From JBCCIM01 sp965263205 (lineage in GTDB: Bacteria; Bacteroidota; Rhodothermia; Rhodothermales; JAHQVL01), in NCBI GenBank assembly GCA_965263205.1, contig CBDHHF010000035.1:62001-126000 (forward strand): 64,000 nucleotides of DNA. Direction: 5' to 3'. Every line of letters starts with the position of its first letter. The first letter of the stretch is position 1. The position numbers and the translations under genes are program-made. The notes beneath the pieces are model-generated. The model was not told the DNA's origin and made no database searches. It saw nothing but the letters and a program-made list of their open reading frames with translations. Positions 8,831 through 17,298 of the stretch are shown here, piece by piece.

Positions 8831-9165
8831 CAGGGGTATTCAGAAAAATCTTTATCCAATGTGGGTGCTCATAGCCATTCCAGCAAGAGATACGCATCTT
8901 GTGCAGCAAGCATCTGCTTCATGGTGTAGTTTGCGTACGTTCATTTCTTTTGCTTGCCCAAAAGAAACGAACCAAAGAAAAGGGCACCACCAAATAAAAC
9001 GCGCGCTTTTATCTCCTTTCGCGCAGATCCTCCTGAATTTTATTCAGGAAAACGCTTCGATAAAAGCATCCACCGCACATCGCCACGCATTTGGTGGACA
9101 TCCACGCGCTGATTTGTTGAAAGCAAATGCATCTCTGCAAGCTACTATTTTTCTGAACACCCCTG
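8831..9165. mobile_element. MITE-like non-autonomous element, copy 1
   Basis: A 335-bp segment bounded by 19-bp terminal inverted repeats (left arm CAGGGGTATTCAGAAAAAT, right arm its complement with one mismatch). It is flanked by a 9-bp target-site duplication matching at 7 of 9 positions (ATTCCCTAT before, CCTCCCTAT after). A 186-bp core (8931-9116) is 183/186 identical and gapless with copy 2 at 49275-49460, while the arms between core and ends differ. The core can form hairpins: 8944-8952 with 8959-8967, 9005-9013 with 9059-9067, and 9031-9037 with 9043-9049. Open frames cross it but look non-coding. No transposase is inside; it would need one supplied in trans. Confidence 0.85.
8931..9116. 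repeat. Conserved 186-bp core of the MITE-like element (copy 1)
   Basis: Identical to 49275-49460 at 183 of 186 positions without gaps. The three differences include one that breaks a perfect 12-bp palindrome (GTGGACGTCCAC in copy 2, GTGGACATCCAC here). Confidence 0.9.
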
Positions 9166-9329
9166 CCTCCCTATTTGCTATACTCTTCTGATATCGACTA
9201 GCCCGGCAGTTGGCCATCCAGGTTTAAGTAAAACGAAGTGAGATCACTTGCGCACCCAACCACATTTCAGCAGCCCCCGTCACCCCAAATCACTCGACAT
9301 TCGGCACTCGAAATTCGGCCTTCAGAAAA

Positions 9330-9803
9330 TCACTCTGCCACGAGTGCACCCGTACCTTTGATTTGATAAACGGTCATCGGCCCTTCGACTGATGCGGGGT
9401 CGAACGCCTCCCCTTTTTCTTCAGCCAGGTGCTCCATATACCCGATGGCCTGATCGTGGTCCATTTCAATAGCATACACTTCCCCTTCCGCAACGGCGGC
9501 TTTGCCTTTTGATTCAGGCTTGAAGACGATCTCGCCGTCGTTAACCTTTACAATCAAGGCCTGCGCGCCATCTTCTGTCTCAACTTCCATCCAGCACCCC
9601 TTCATCGGACACACATCTTTGACGCGTCCTTCGATGCGCACTGTTCTCCCTACATAGGCCACTGGATCAGCCAGGATATCTCCAATGGGCGTTGCTTCTT
9701 GCAAGGCAACCTCAGCCCCAAACGACTCCATTTCAGGTGCCGGCTCACAACCAGTGACTAGCACGAAAAATACAAGAGAGACCAATAATGCAGACAGTTT
9801 CAT
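9330..9803 (-). CDS. Lipoprotein with DUF4920 (OB-fold-like) domain
   Basis: A 157-residue lipoprotein: signal peptide with lipobox LVTGC (Cys19), a short acidic linker, then a compact beta-rich domain. The domain carries the features of DUF4920 proteins: DPVAYVGRTVRIEGRVKDVCPMKGCWMEV with two cysteines in VCPMKGCW, and a later ALIVKVNDGEIVFKPESKG block. Members are exported and sometimes found with metal or redox functions; the CPMKGC pair could bind a metal or form a disulfide. No operon partner is visible on either side. Confidence 0.85.
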   Translation of the reverse strand: MKLSALLVSLVFFVLVTGCEPAPEMESFGAEVALQEATPIGDILADPVAYVGRTVRIEGRVKDVCPMKGCWMEVETEDGAQALIVKVNDGEIVFKPESKGKAAVAEGEVYAIEMDHDQAIGYMEHLAEEKGEAFDPASVEGPMTVYQIKGTGALVAE

Positions 9804-9920
9804 AATTTGATCGTCTGATCAGGACGATTTAGTTGCAGTACAATTGTGGGATTGCTTACTTCCTGATTGAATATAGTGCATAGCCAACAAGTTTCCTGCA
9901 AAGCATCCTGCCGGTTGCAG

Positions 9921-10223
9921 TTATGCTGCGCGAATGACTTCATATGGGGCAGGAAAATGTGGCATATCACTTGGAAAGCCATCCCCCACTGATTTGATCT
10001 CTTCACTATGTAGCGCCGCAACAAATGCATCCATCGATTCCCATTCCGCTACATTTACATAATGGAATTTAGCTTTGGGGTCGATAGCCCTGTGCAATTT
10101 TGTTTGTATATACCCGGGCTGCTTCCGAAAAAAGGCGGCATAGCTGTCCCAAATGGCAAGTGCATCCGCCTCGCGGCCGGCCGGCACTTCAATTGGATTA
10201 ATAATGGTGACGTGTTCTTTCAT
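9921..10223 (-). CDS. Antibiotic biosynthesis monooxygenase (ABM) domain protein
   Basis: A 100-residue single-domain protein with the ABM ferredoxin-like fold pattern: an opening strand HVTIINPIEVPAGREADALAIWD, then FFRKQPGYIQTKLHRA, then FHYVNVAEWESMDAFVAALHSEE. Such proteins act as small quinone or reactive-aldehyde monooxygenases or as sensors. It is divergent from the HxlR regulator, with an operator-like dyad overlapping its promoter, so it is the likely target of that repressor. Confidence 0.9.
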   Translation of the reverse strand: MKEHVTIINPIEVPAGREADALAIWDSYAAFFRKQPGYIQTKLHRAIDPKAKFHYVNVAEWESMDAFVAALHSEEIKSVGDGFPSDMPHFPAPYEVIRAA

Positions 10224-10269
10224 GGTGATATGCGTATGGATTATCGTTAGATTTCAGTGTATAATACAT

Positions 10270-10296
10270 TAGTGACTTTAAATTTGCAAGTCACTA
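10270..10296. promoter_or_regulatory. Probable HxlR operator between divergent genes
   Basis: A perfect 8-bp inverted repeat, TAGTGACT and AGTCACTA, with an 11-nt AT-rich spacer, lies midway between the divergent ABM and hxlR-like starts. On the minus strand it covers the spacer of a good promoter: TTGCAA, 17 bp, TATTAT (about 10260-10288). A bound regulator would therefore block transcription of the ABM gene. Confidence 0.75.
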
Positions 10297-10326
10297 GTTT
10301 ACTCGTCCGCTTTTTAACCTAAAACC

Positions 10327-10674
10327 ATGGCCAAACCCATCGTACAACGATCCCCCTGCCCAATTGCCAGTACGCTAGATCTACTGGGTGACAAATGGAC
10401 GTTGCTCGTTGTCAGGGACATCATGCGGAACAACAAACACCGCTACGGTGAATTCCTGGATTCAAAAGAAGGCATCCGGACCAATATCCTGGCAGATCGT
10501 CTAAAAAGACTGTCTGAACACGGAATTGTGGAGAAACGGGCCTATCAAAACCATCCTGTTCGCTATGAATACTACCTTACTGCGAAAGGGCAAGACCTGG
10601 AGCAACTTATATCAGCCGCACTGGCATGGGGATTAAAGCATCTTCCCAACGTGTCGCTACCTCCAAATTCATAA
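10327..10674 (+). CDS. HxlR family transcriptional regulator
   Basis: A 115-residue winged-helix protein with the HxlR signature: CPIASTLDLLGDKWTLLVVRDIM at the N-terminus, with the sensing cysteine Cys11, then RYGEFLDSKEGIRTNILADRLKRLSEHGIVEKR as the recognition and wing region. HxlR proteins usually control a divergently transcribed detoxification or redox gene, in response to aldehydes, quinones or oxidants. Here the divergent gene encodes an ABM protein and the dyad at 10270-10296 is the likely binding site. Confidence 0.95.
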   Translation: MAKPIVQRSPCPIASTLDLLGDKWTLLVVRDIMRNNKHRYGEFLDSKEGIRTNILADRLKRLSEHGIVEKRAYQNHPVRYEYYLTAKGQDLEQLISAALAWGLKHLPNVSLPPNS

Positions 10675-10716
10675 TCCGTTATACTTATTGCACAACGTTC
10701 CAAGCCCTAATACATC

Positions 10717-11139
10717 ATGCGCTTTGCCATCCTCCTGGGCCTCTTGGCCGCCGGCTGTCAACAACCAGCAACATCGCCTGCCCCTCCGCCAACAGACACC
10801 ATTTGGGCAGTTGACCTTGTCACCACACTACCCGGCCAACAGGAAAACTACATTCGCTCAATCGAGACCAACTGGGCCAATGCCCGGCGAATTGCACAAA
10901 CACGTGGCAGCGTGTATTCCTACCGCGCACTCGTGGCCCCGCAGGATTCAGCCAGGGGCTGGGACGTCATGCTCATGACGGAATACACAGATTCTACTGC
11001 ATGGGCCAATTGCGAACCGATCTTTCAATCTATTTTTGAATCAGAGGCGTTTGTCTTTATCGAGCCGGCAAGTCCTTCAGTGGAGATGCGGTCATTTTTT
11101 GTGGGCGATGTAGCGTTACGGCATTTCGTATTGGAATAG
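10717..11139 (+). CDS. Small lipoprotein, possibly ABM-like
   Basis: A 140-residue protein with a short signal peptide and lipobox LLAAGC (Cys14), followed by a Pro/Thr-rich linker and one compact domain. The strand TIWAVDLVTTLPGQQENYIRSIETNW and the later WDVMLMTEYTDSTAWANCE block resemble the strand-helix order of ABM-type dimeric barrels. It is 42 bp downstream of the hxlR-like gene on the same strand and may be co-transcribed. The function is unknown. Confidence 0.7.
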   Translation: MRFAILLGLLAAGCQQPATSPAPPPTDTIWAVDLVTTLPGQQENYIRSIETNWANARRIAQTRGSVYSYRALVAPQDSARGWDVMLMTEYTDSTAWANCEPIFQSIFESEAFVFIEPASPSVEMRSFFVGDVALRHFVLE

Positions 11140-11165
11140 TTGGCTTAAAGGAGGCAAGTCGCTCT

Positions 11166-11248
11166 CGTGTTTTATTCGTGCTTTCGGGTCTTCGGGATTC
11201 CGTATTGTCGATCAGCGCTAAACGAAATTCCGAAAGCACGAAAACACG
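11166..11248. repeat. Long imperfect inverted repeat (intergenic family)
   Basis: The right arm CCGAAAGCACGAAAACACG pairs with a left arm that has the complementary sequence plus a 3-nt bulge (ATT). The arms are about 19-22 bp with a roughly 42-nt loop. A degenerate relative with the same words (ACACGAAAGCACAAAAACAC) is at 25819-25896. Confidence 0.65.
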
Positions 11249-11327
11249 TACCCATAAATTCCATTGCTATCGTCCTGGAAATCACGGATCTTTTCTACGA
11301 GCCCTATCCATCAAAACAACTGATACC

Positions 11328-11432
11328 ATGGAAGTACAAGATCCAGAATTAAAGAAGAAAAACACCCTGACGTGGGTGCTTATCGTTGGTGTAGGCATTG
11401 CCATGATTGCCCTTATGTGGGGGTTGAGCTAA
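11328..11432 (+). CDS. Small single-span membrane protein (34 aa)
   Basis: An ATG at 11328 opens a 34-residue frame: a charged N-terminus MEVQDPELKKKNT, then one hydrophobic span (WVLIVGVGIAMIALMWGL). It ends just before a short hairpin (CCCAGG/CCTGGG at 11439-11456). The combination of a soluble positively charged lead, one clean transmembrane helix and a terminator-like hairpin suggests a real small protein. No strong Shine-Dalgarno is visible. The frame runs upstream to 11178, but that part lies in the inverted repeat and looks non-coding. Confidence 0.5.
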   Translation: MEVQDPELKKKNTLTWVLIVGVGIAMIALMWGLS

Positions 11433-11437
11433 GCAAA

Positions 11438-11457
11438 ACCCAGGCTCGCACCTGGGT
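11438..11457 (+). terminator. Terminator-like hairpin
   Basis: ACCCAGG and CCTGGGT form a 7-bp stem with a 6-nt loop directly after the small membrane protein and facing the convergent asparaginase gene. The T-tract is weak. Confidence 0.4.
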
Positions 11458-11484
11458 CCTGCCCGCTCATAATGTAACGCTATC

Positions 11485-12576
11485 TTAGGCCACGAGATGT
11501 GCGAGATTGACAAGGCGCACACCGTTTTTGTCGCCAACTGCCATTTTACCGCCTGTGTTGCGGATTTCAGCGCCACCCACTTCACCATTTTTGTTTAGTG
11601 CGTAGAACTTCACGTTGAACGCCGGCTTTCCGTTTTCGTCCTGCAAACGGCGCAGCTTGGTATGTTCTGCAATACGCGCACAAGCAGCCAGACAGGCCTG
11701 CTCCGGGCTATCGCCCATCCGCATCCGCTCTACAATTAAAAAGCTCGCGCAGTTTTCCAGGTTCGCCTCCCCTCGCCCTGTGGAGCCGGCCGCGCCTACC
11801 TCGTTGTCGCAGTACAGCCCCGCACCAATAATCGGCGAATCCCCCACGCGACCAGGAATTTTGTACGATAGACCACTCGTTGTAGTAACACTGCTTATGT
11901 TGCCGGCCAGATCAATGGCCGAGCAATGAATGGTGCCCCAATGTTGCATGGCTTCCTGATAGGCAGCACCAATGTGCTCATCATCCATACTGTGCGGCGG
12001 CAGGTAATCGTCGCGATTTGAAAGATTTTCCCGCCACTTTACCCATTCACGACGGGCAGCCTCGGTAAGCAGGTTTTCGATCGGAAAGCCGTGCATGATG
12101 GCAAAGCGTTGGGCACCTTCGCCAACCAGTAGGACGTGATCTGTCCGCTGCAGTACCAGGCGGGCTACTTTTGAAGGATACATGACACCCTCCAATGCCG
12201 CAACAGCACCCGCGCGTCCCGAAGGGCCATGCATACATGCTGAATCAAGCTGTACAATCCCGTCTGCATTCGGTAAACCGCCATAGCCTACCGACATGTC
12301 GGCCGGGTCTTCTTCTACCAGGTTCACACCGCCAATGACGGCATCGAGCGCATCTGCGCCGTTGTCGATACGCCGGATGGCTTCAGCAACAGCGCCGCGG
12401 CCATTTGCACTGGACACCACTACCGGTCCTTCCAGATTTAATGGTTGATCTGCGCTGGCTTTGGGGTGGGTTGAGGCGGATGCATGGGTAGCGGCAGGTA
12501 AAACCGATGCGGCCACGCCGGCAATCGTCCCTTTTTTCAAGAATTCTCTGCGAGTAGAAGCGGTTCTATCAGTCAT
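11485..12576 (-). CDS. Tat-exported glycosylasparaginase (N4-(beta-N-acetylglucosaminyl)-L-asparaginase)
   Basis: A 363-residue Ntn-hydrolase that removes asparagine from N-linked glycans or related amides. The N-terminus is a twin-arginine signal (TRREFLKKG, then a hydrophobic stretch), so it is exported folded. The self-cleavage region reads HWGTIHCSAID with the nucleophile Thr215; the usual Asp before it is Gly here. The substrate-binding blocks TTTSGLSYKIPGRVGDSPIIGAG and AAGSTGRGEA are intact. It is a single gene, divergent from thiE. A role in scavenging glycoasparagine from the environment fits an exported enzyme. Confidence 0.92.
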   Translation of the reverse strand: MTDRTASTRREFLKKGTIAGVAASVLPAATHASASTHPKASADQPLNLEGPVVVSSANGRGAVAEAIRRIDNGADALDAVIGGVNLVEEDPADMSVGYGGLPNADGIVQLDSACMHGPSGRAGAVAALEGVMYPSKVARLVLQRTDHVLLVGEGAQRFAIMHGFPIENLLTEAARREWVKWRENLSNRDDYLPPHSMDDEHIGAAYQEAMQHWGTIHCSAIDLAGNISSVTTTSGLSYKIPGRVGDSPIIGAGLYCDNEVGAAGSTGRGEANLENCASFLIVERMRMGDSPEQACLAACARIAEHTKLRRLQDENGKPAFNVKFYALNKNGEVGGAEIRNTGGKMAVGDKNGVRLVNLAHLVA

Positions 12577-12660
12577 TTTGCTGTTATGGATTGGACAAAC
12601 TATACTATCGCGTCATAAGTTTAGGCACTAAGTTTAGGGAAAACACGCAATTAATTCGAC

Positions 12661-13290
12661 ATGACAATAGGCAGGCTACACGTACTGACCGATTTTCTTT
12701 TTCAACAGACCCACTCACACCAAGCCCTGGCCCAGTTGGCCATCGAAGGGGGTGCAGATACGATCCAGTTCAGGCAGAAAGCGGGCACCTACCGCCACAA
12801 GCTTTACTCAGCGCGACGAACAGCAGCTGTTTGTGATGCTTCAGGTACCCAATTGATCATTGATGACCACCTCGACATCATGCAAGCGGTCGGTGCTGCG
12901 GGTGTACACCTGGGCAGAACGGATTTTCCAGTTGATGAGGCCCGGTTAGTACTCGGACAGGACAAAGTGATTGGTGCTACAGCAAATTCGCTCAAAGAGG
13001 TAGAGGCCGGCGCTGCTGCAGGTGCAGATTACATCGGATACGGCCCCATTTTCTACAGTGACTCCAAAGCCAATCTTGCCTCGATCCAGGGCCTGGATGG
13101 ACTCAAGAAGGCATGCAGCATGGTGGATATTCCGGTCATTGCCATCGCAGGCATAACGGCAGACCGGGTTACAGAAGTGTTAGAAGCCGGTGCACATGGC
13201 GTTGCCATCATGTCCGCCATCAGTACAGCCGACAGTCCAAGAGCTGCTACACAGGAATTTCGGGACGCGATAGACACCTTTTTCGGGTAG
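12661..13290 (+). CDS. thiE: Thiamine phosphate synthase
   Basis: A 209-residue TIM-barrel enzyme that joins HMP-pyrophosphate and thiazole phosphate to thiamine phosphate. Conserved blocks appear in order: DTIQFRQK (phosphate and pyrimidine binding), LIIDDHLDIMQAVGAAGVHLGRTDFP, IGATANSLKEVEAGAAAGADYIGYGPIFYS, and the C-terminal GAHGVAIMSAI. A TenI-like role is the main alternative, because no other thi genes are adjacent. The 84 bp upstream contain a duplicated AAGTTTAGG word but no recognisable TPP riboswitch. Confidence 0.88.
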   Translation: MTIGRLHVLTDFLFQQTHSHQALAQLAIEGGADTIQFRQKAGTYRHKLYSARRTAAVCDASGTQLIIDDHLDIMQAVGAAGVHLGRTDFPVDEARLVLGQDKVIGATANSLKEVEAGAAAGADYIGYGPIFYSDSKANLASIQGLDGLKKACSMVDIPVIAIAGITADRVTEVLEAGAHGVAIMSAISTADSPRAATQEFRDAIDTFFG

Positions 13291-13339
13291 CAGCAAACCG
13301 ACCACTAAAATCGATAGGCATAAAAATCGATAGGCGCAG

Positions 13340-14056
13340 CTATGAGGTGATCGCCGCCAGGAGTGCGACTGCCTCGGGCTGCGCTGCGGTCGCATCCGCC
13401 TGCCAGCCAATCGCAGCGAGCGCACCTGCAGTTGTTGACCCAATGGCTGCTTTTTTCACGTGTTGCCAGCTGTTGGGCCAATGTTGATGGACAACGTCTA
13501 CACCGGATGGACTAAAAAATGCAACCCAGGATGGCGGCGCTTCAGGATCTAGCGTCAGCGCAGACTTAGGCAGGGTGTGGTATACCTCAAGTTCTTTACA
13601 GGATACGCCGGCTTCGTTCAACAGCGCTGGCAGCTCGGGCCGGCGTAAATTGCCACATAAAAACAGCCAATTGCGCTTCGGATTTTTAGCGATCACATGC
13701 TGCGCCACGCCACGAGCATCCGCCTGTGCGGGCATTTCGGGATTCAATCCAATGGCCTGGAGTGGAGATGCGGTACGTTTGCCCGTGCAGATGATAGGAT
13801 AGCGCTCACAGACAGCCCGTGCCGACTTACTTTCTTTACACAGGTTAGCCAATACCAATGCAGCCCGTGGACTCGTAAGGATCATGCCCTCCACGTTTTC
13901 TTGCTGCTCGACCCGATCCCGCAGCACATCCTCGTTGACGAAGCTAAAATCGAGTACGGGTTCGCAGCAGACATCCCAACCAGCGCTTTCAAAGACCGCA
14001 ACAAATGGGTCTTCGGCAACAGAAGCTCTGAACAACAAGAGGGATGGACGGGGCAC
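13340..14056 (-). CDS. hemD: Uroporphyrinogen-III synthase
   Basis: About 238 residues forming two similar alpha/beta domains, as in HemD, which closes and inverts ring D of hydroxymethylbilane. Recognisable parts are LLLFRASVAEDPFVAVFESAGW at the start, ILTSPRAALVL, NWLFLCGNLRRPELPALLNEAGV, and FFSPSGVDVVHQHW near the end. HemD proteins are poorly conserved, so the call depends partly on its position directly behind the hemA-hemC fusion. An AAGGAG sequence at 14075-14080 lies just past the hemC stop; I therefore prefer the GTG at 14056, although the frame is open to an ATG at 14122 inside hemC. Confidence 0.88.
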   Translation of the reverse strand: MPRPSLLLFRASVAEDPFVAVFESAGWDVCCEPVLDFSFVNEDVLRDRVEQQENVEGMILTSPRAALVLANLCKESKSARAVCERYPIICTGKRTASPLQAIGLNPEMPAQADARGVAQHVIAKNPKRNWLFLCGNLRRPELPALLNEAGVSCKELEVYHTLPKSALTLDPEAPPSWVAFFSPSGVDVVHQHWPNSWQHVKKAAIGSTTAGALAAIGWQADATAAQPEAVALLAAITS

Positions 14057-14078
14057 GACCTTTGGGGAAATAGGCTCC

Positions 14079-16397
14079 TTACAGCTTAACCAATTGCAGA
14101 ATTTCGCCGGCGCCTTCTGCAAGCAGTTGGGTGGCGAGCAACGTGCCGGCTTCTTCCGGCAACTCCGGATTCACCTTTATACGGTCGCGCACCACTTCAC
14201 TGCCATCCAACGAGGCAACAAGGCCTTCGAGGATAAGTTCGTTTTTGTCATTCCAGTACGCAAAACCACCAACGGGCACGTGGCAGCTGCCTTCGAGGCA
14301 TTTCAAAAAGGCGCGTTCACTGCGAACAGCGGCAGCCGTTTTTGGATCATGCAGGTTTTGGGTGAGCAAGGTTGCGATGTCTCGGTTCTCTTCCGCGCAT
14401 ACAATACCAAGCGCGCCCTGCCCTACAGCCGGCAACATCAGTTCGGTGTTAAAAATTGTATGGATCCGGTCAGCAAATCCGATGCGAATCAAGCCAGCGG
14501 CCGCGAGTACAATGCCATGCCAGTTGCTGGCGTCGAGCTTAGCGAGGCGCGTATCAACGTTGCCACGGACTGGCACAACCTGCAAATCAGGACGCCAGGC
14601 TTTTAACTGCGCTGTGCGGCGCAACGAAGAGGTTGCGATAATAGCACCTTCAGGTAATTCTTCGAGCGTGCCTTCATAATCTGGATGCGCAACAAACGCA
14701 TCATGCGGGTTCTCCCGCGGGGAGATAGCCGCCAGTTGCAACCCTTCTGGCAACTCAGAGGGCAAATCTTTTAAAGAATGGACAGCCAGATCGATTCTTC
14801 CTTCGATCAAAGCAATGTCTAACTCCTTGGTAAACAAAGATTTACCTTCAATTAGCGCAAGGGGTTTGTCAAGAATTTTGTCGCCGCGCGTTACAATACG
14901 TTCCTGCGTTACATCAAAGCCGGCGCCCTCAAGTAAACCTTGAATATGATTTGCCTGCCATAGTGCAAGTGCGCTTCCCCTTGTGCCCAGGGTAAGATGA
15001 CGCACAGTATTAGATAGCGAGGGCATGGATGCACCTACATTTTCATGAAATGGGCAGGCAGATAAAGTACAAGAGGTGTTTTCGTCTGCCTGCTGAATAA
15101 CTTCCAACATATGTTCAGATAAGCCTAACGCTTCAGCTTCAGGTCGTTCACAGGCATTGCGTGCAAAAAGGGTCTGGAGAAGCTTAATACCGTTGACGTA
15201 GTCGATCTGATCAGGCCCTACATTCTTCAACCGTACCACGGGTACAGCGAGGACTTTTTGCATAATCGACGTTGTAATGCGGTCGAGCTGCTCAAGATCC
15301 GCTTCGACAAACCGATGCGCGTGGCGCTCCAGTTCCTGCTTGCGGATGCTATCGAATGTATCAAGAATGGTGCGAATAGCCGGCTGCATAGCCTGATGAT
15401 GAAAACACCACGATACAAAATCAGCCAGCATTTCCTGACAGATGGCGCGTGCTGCCGGCAGTTCGCCTTCCCGCGAATGCATGACTCCGTCAATTTTGGC
15501 CTGCAACGCATCCAGGTCGTATACCCGATGCCCCGCAACCTCACTGACAGCAGGATCTACATTTCTGGGTACTGATATGTCGATAAAGAGCGTCTCTTTG
15601 CCCGCTTCAGGTGGTTGAAGCTCGGTTGCACGAATAACGTACTCTGCAGCGCCTGATGTTACGATTACAACATCTGCCGCAACAATGGCGGAATACAGAC
15701 TTTCCCAGGGCAACGTACCCAGTCCGGTGTATGCACACGATAGTTCGCGAGCTGTTGCTTCCGTACGATTAATCACATCTAAGGCGATGCCATCTACTTT
15801 TGTTAAGGCATCAACTACCAGCCGGCCCATTTGCCCGGCCCCCACCACAAGGCAGCGCCCTCCCATCTCTCCGTTTAATTCTGAAAGTGCCTGTGCTGCC
15901 AAACACGCTGCTGTGCCGGCCACAGATGATGACCCGCCACCAAGTTGCGTTTCGTTAATTACCCGTTTGGACGTACTAAAGGCCGTATGCATCAGCCTGT
16001 GCAAAATGGCGCCAACCGCGGACTCATCTACTGCCAATCGATACGCATCTTTCACCTGTCCCAGGATTTGCGCGTCACCAAGCACGAGAGAATCTAACCC
16101 TGCAGTAACTTCCAGTACATGTTGGACAGCCGCCTCGTCGATATAGAGAAATGCATCTTCAGGCCAATCGATGCCGGCCTGGTTTGCAAGTACGGTTTGA
16201 ATTGTCCGAACATCTTCAGCCTGACCATAGAGTATGCACTCGGTACGGTTGCAGGTAGAAAAAATTACAAATTCAGCCCCTTCGGTGGTGTCAATCGATT
16301 GATACAGCGATCGCATTACGGGCTCAGTCACCGCAAATTTATCCCGTACCTCAAGATTGACCTGATGATGATTTATACCAAATGAAAAAAACTGCAT
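14079..16397 (-). CDS. hemA-hemC: Fused glutamyl-tRNA reductase / porphobilinogen deaminase
   Basis: One uninterrupted frame of 772 codons carries two complete heme-pathway enzymes. The N-terminal part is GluTR (HemA): catalytic Cys in STCNRTE, the LVLGDAQILGQVKDAY and GGGSSSVAGTAA blocks, the NADPH-binding LVVGAGQMGR, and the dimerisation helices ending near residue 430 (counting from the upstream frame start at 16451). A 50-residue linker with three cysteines follows. HemC starts at LTLGTRGSALALWQA and keeps LFTKELD, HSLKDLPSELP, SSLRRTAQL, RGNVDTRL and the dipyrromethane-binding Cys in CLEGSCHVPVG. I start at the ATG at 16397 because MQFFSFGINHH matches HemA N-termini. hemD follows with overlapping ends. 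Confidence 0.95.
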   Translation of the reverse strand: MQFFSFGINHHQVNLEVRDKFAVTEPVMRSLYQSIDTTEGAEFVIFSTCNRTECILYGQAEDVRTIQTVLANQAGIDWPEDAFLYIDEAAVQHVLEVTAGLDSLVLGDAQILGQVKDAYRLAVDESAVGAILHRLMHTAFSTSKRVINETQLGGGSSSVAGTAACLAAQALSELNGEMGGRCLVVGAGQMGRLVVDALTKVDGIALDVINRTEATARELSCAYTGLGTLPWESLYSAIVAADVVIVTSGAAEYVIRATELQPPEAGKETLFIDISVPRNVDPAVSEVAGHRVYDLDALQAKIDGVMHSREGELPAARAICQEMLADFVSWCFHHQAMQPAIRTILDTFDSIRKQELERHAHRFVEADLEQLDRITTSIMQKVLAVPVVRLKNVGPDQIDYVNGIKLLQTLFARNACERPEAEALGLSEHMLEVIQQADENTSCTLSACPFHENVGASMPSLSNTVRHLTLGTRGSALALWQANHIQGLLEGAGFDVTQERIVTRGDKILDKPLALIEGKSLFTKELDIALIEGRIDLAVHSLKDLPSELPEGLQLAAISPRENPHDAFVAHPDYEGTLEELPEGAIIATSSLRRTAQLKAWRPDLQVVPVRGNVDTRLAKLDASNWHGIVLAAAGLIRIGFADRIHTIFNTELMLPAVGQGALGIVCAEENRDIATLLTQNLHDPKTAAAVRSERAFLKCLEGSCHVPVGGFAYWNDKNELILEGLVASLDGSEVVRDRIKVNPELPEEAGTLLATQLLAEGAGEILQLVKL

Positions 16398-16451
16398 CAC
16401 AATCTGGCGCTCCAAAAATTCAGTCCAATTTATTCGCCGCGTAGTACACAA

Positions 16452-16875
16452 GCCTTACTTCTTTTTAGACATTTAGCGTAAGGCATATGCGTAATCAGGA
16501 AAATACGCCGCGCTTAATAAATTAAGTATCAGGAGTTACGTCGCTACGCAGTTGTCTATGAAGTACCCCACAGCACGTAGCGAACGAAGACAATATGTAC
16601 GTGGTATCGGCTGCTTCTATTACTTCTGAGGGGCATCCGTTTCAGAAGCGACGAAATAAACTTATAGTTCCGAAAAATACTAAACTGAAGAGAGCATCCT
16701 GGCAGTTCTACGTACCAAAAACCTGTAATTTTTTACGGGTCAAGTGTACTAAATGCCAACTCTTGTAAGATTTGTACTTGAAACTGGCGCTACAGGGCGA
16801 TACCTGTATTGCCGGCGCCGGCTACCGACGCTAATTTCAATTTTTTTAGCATTTTACCTATCCATCGTTTCAGAT
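16452..16875. other. Intergenic region upstream of hemA-hemC and ytxJ
   Basis: About 420 bp between divergent genes. I see two weak hairpins, GCCTTAC with GTAAGGC (16452-16484) close to the hemA start, and CCTGTAA with TTACGGG around a TTTT loop (16722-16739). The frame of ytxJ is open through part of it, but the codons look non-coding. No named riboswitch or operator is recognisable. Confidence 0.4.
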
Positions 16876-17298
16876 ATGAGCTTTTTCAGAGATATTGGGC
16901 GGATACTTTCGCAGGAAGGAAACAAAGAAGACGACGCCAATACCATGAACGCAGCTTTCCATCCACTGGATACAGAATCCCAATTAGAGGAAGTCTACGC
17001 TGCCTCGATGCACAACCCGGTGGTCCTTTTCAAACATAGTGCCACCTGCCCCATTAGTGCGATGGCGCGCCGGCGCATCAAACACCTCCAGGAGTCCGAT
17101 GACCCACCTGTCTACGAGGTGGTGGTGCAATCATCACGCGCCCTTTCACAGAAACTTGCGCAGGACCTCGGCATTCGACACGAAAGCCCACAGGTAATCC
17201 TGCTCCACAAACAGTCACCCGTGTACGATACATCCCATCATATGATTAATGTAGAAGCTATCAGGGATGCCGCTGCACAAGCCAAACAAGCTGAATGA
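16876..17298 (+). CDS. ytxJ: Bacillithiol-system redox protein YtxJ
   Basis: A 140-residue thioredoxin-fold protein. The core is typical of YtxJ (monothiol bacilliredoxin-like): EEVYAASMHNPVVLFKHSATCPISAMARRRI with the single active Cys58, a middle EVVVQSSRALSQKLAQDLGIRHESPQVILL with the cis-Pro loop, and a short C-terminal helix. It implies that the organism makes bacillithiol. The ATG at 16876 gives a short lead before the domain; the frame extends upstream to 16753. Its stop overlaps the start of the next gene (ATGA), so the two are translationally coupled. Confidence 0.88.
   Translation: MSFFRDIGRILSQEGNKEDDANTMNAAFHPLDTESQLEEVYAASMHNPVVLFKHSATCPISAMARRRIKHLQESDDPPVYEVVVQSSRALSQKLAQDLGIRHESPQVILLHKQSPVYDTSHHMINVEAIRDAAAQAKQAE

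Noticed and set aside
8805..9191. Long open frame through the first MITE-like element
   Set aside because: The frame crosses terminal repeats and hairpins. Its counterpart in copy 2 starts and stops differently although the core is nearly identical, so it is a by-product of the repeat.
12577..12660. Possible TPP riboswitch before thiE
   Set aside because: Only 84 bp are available and the conserved CTGAGA and ACCTGA blocks are missing; there is only a short duplicated word.
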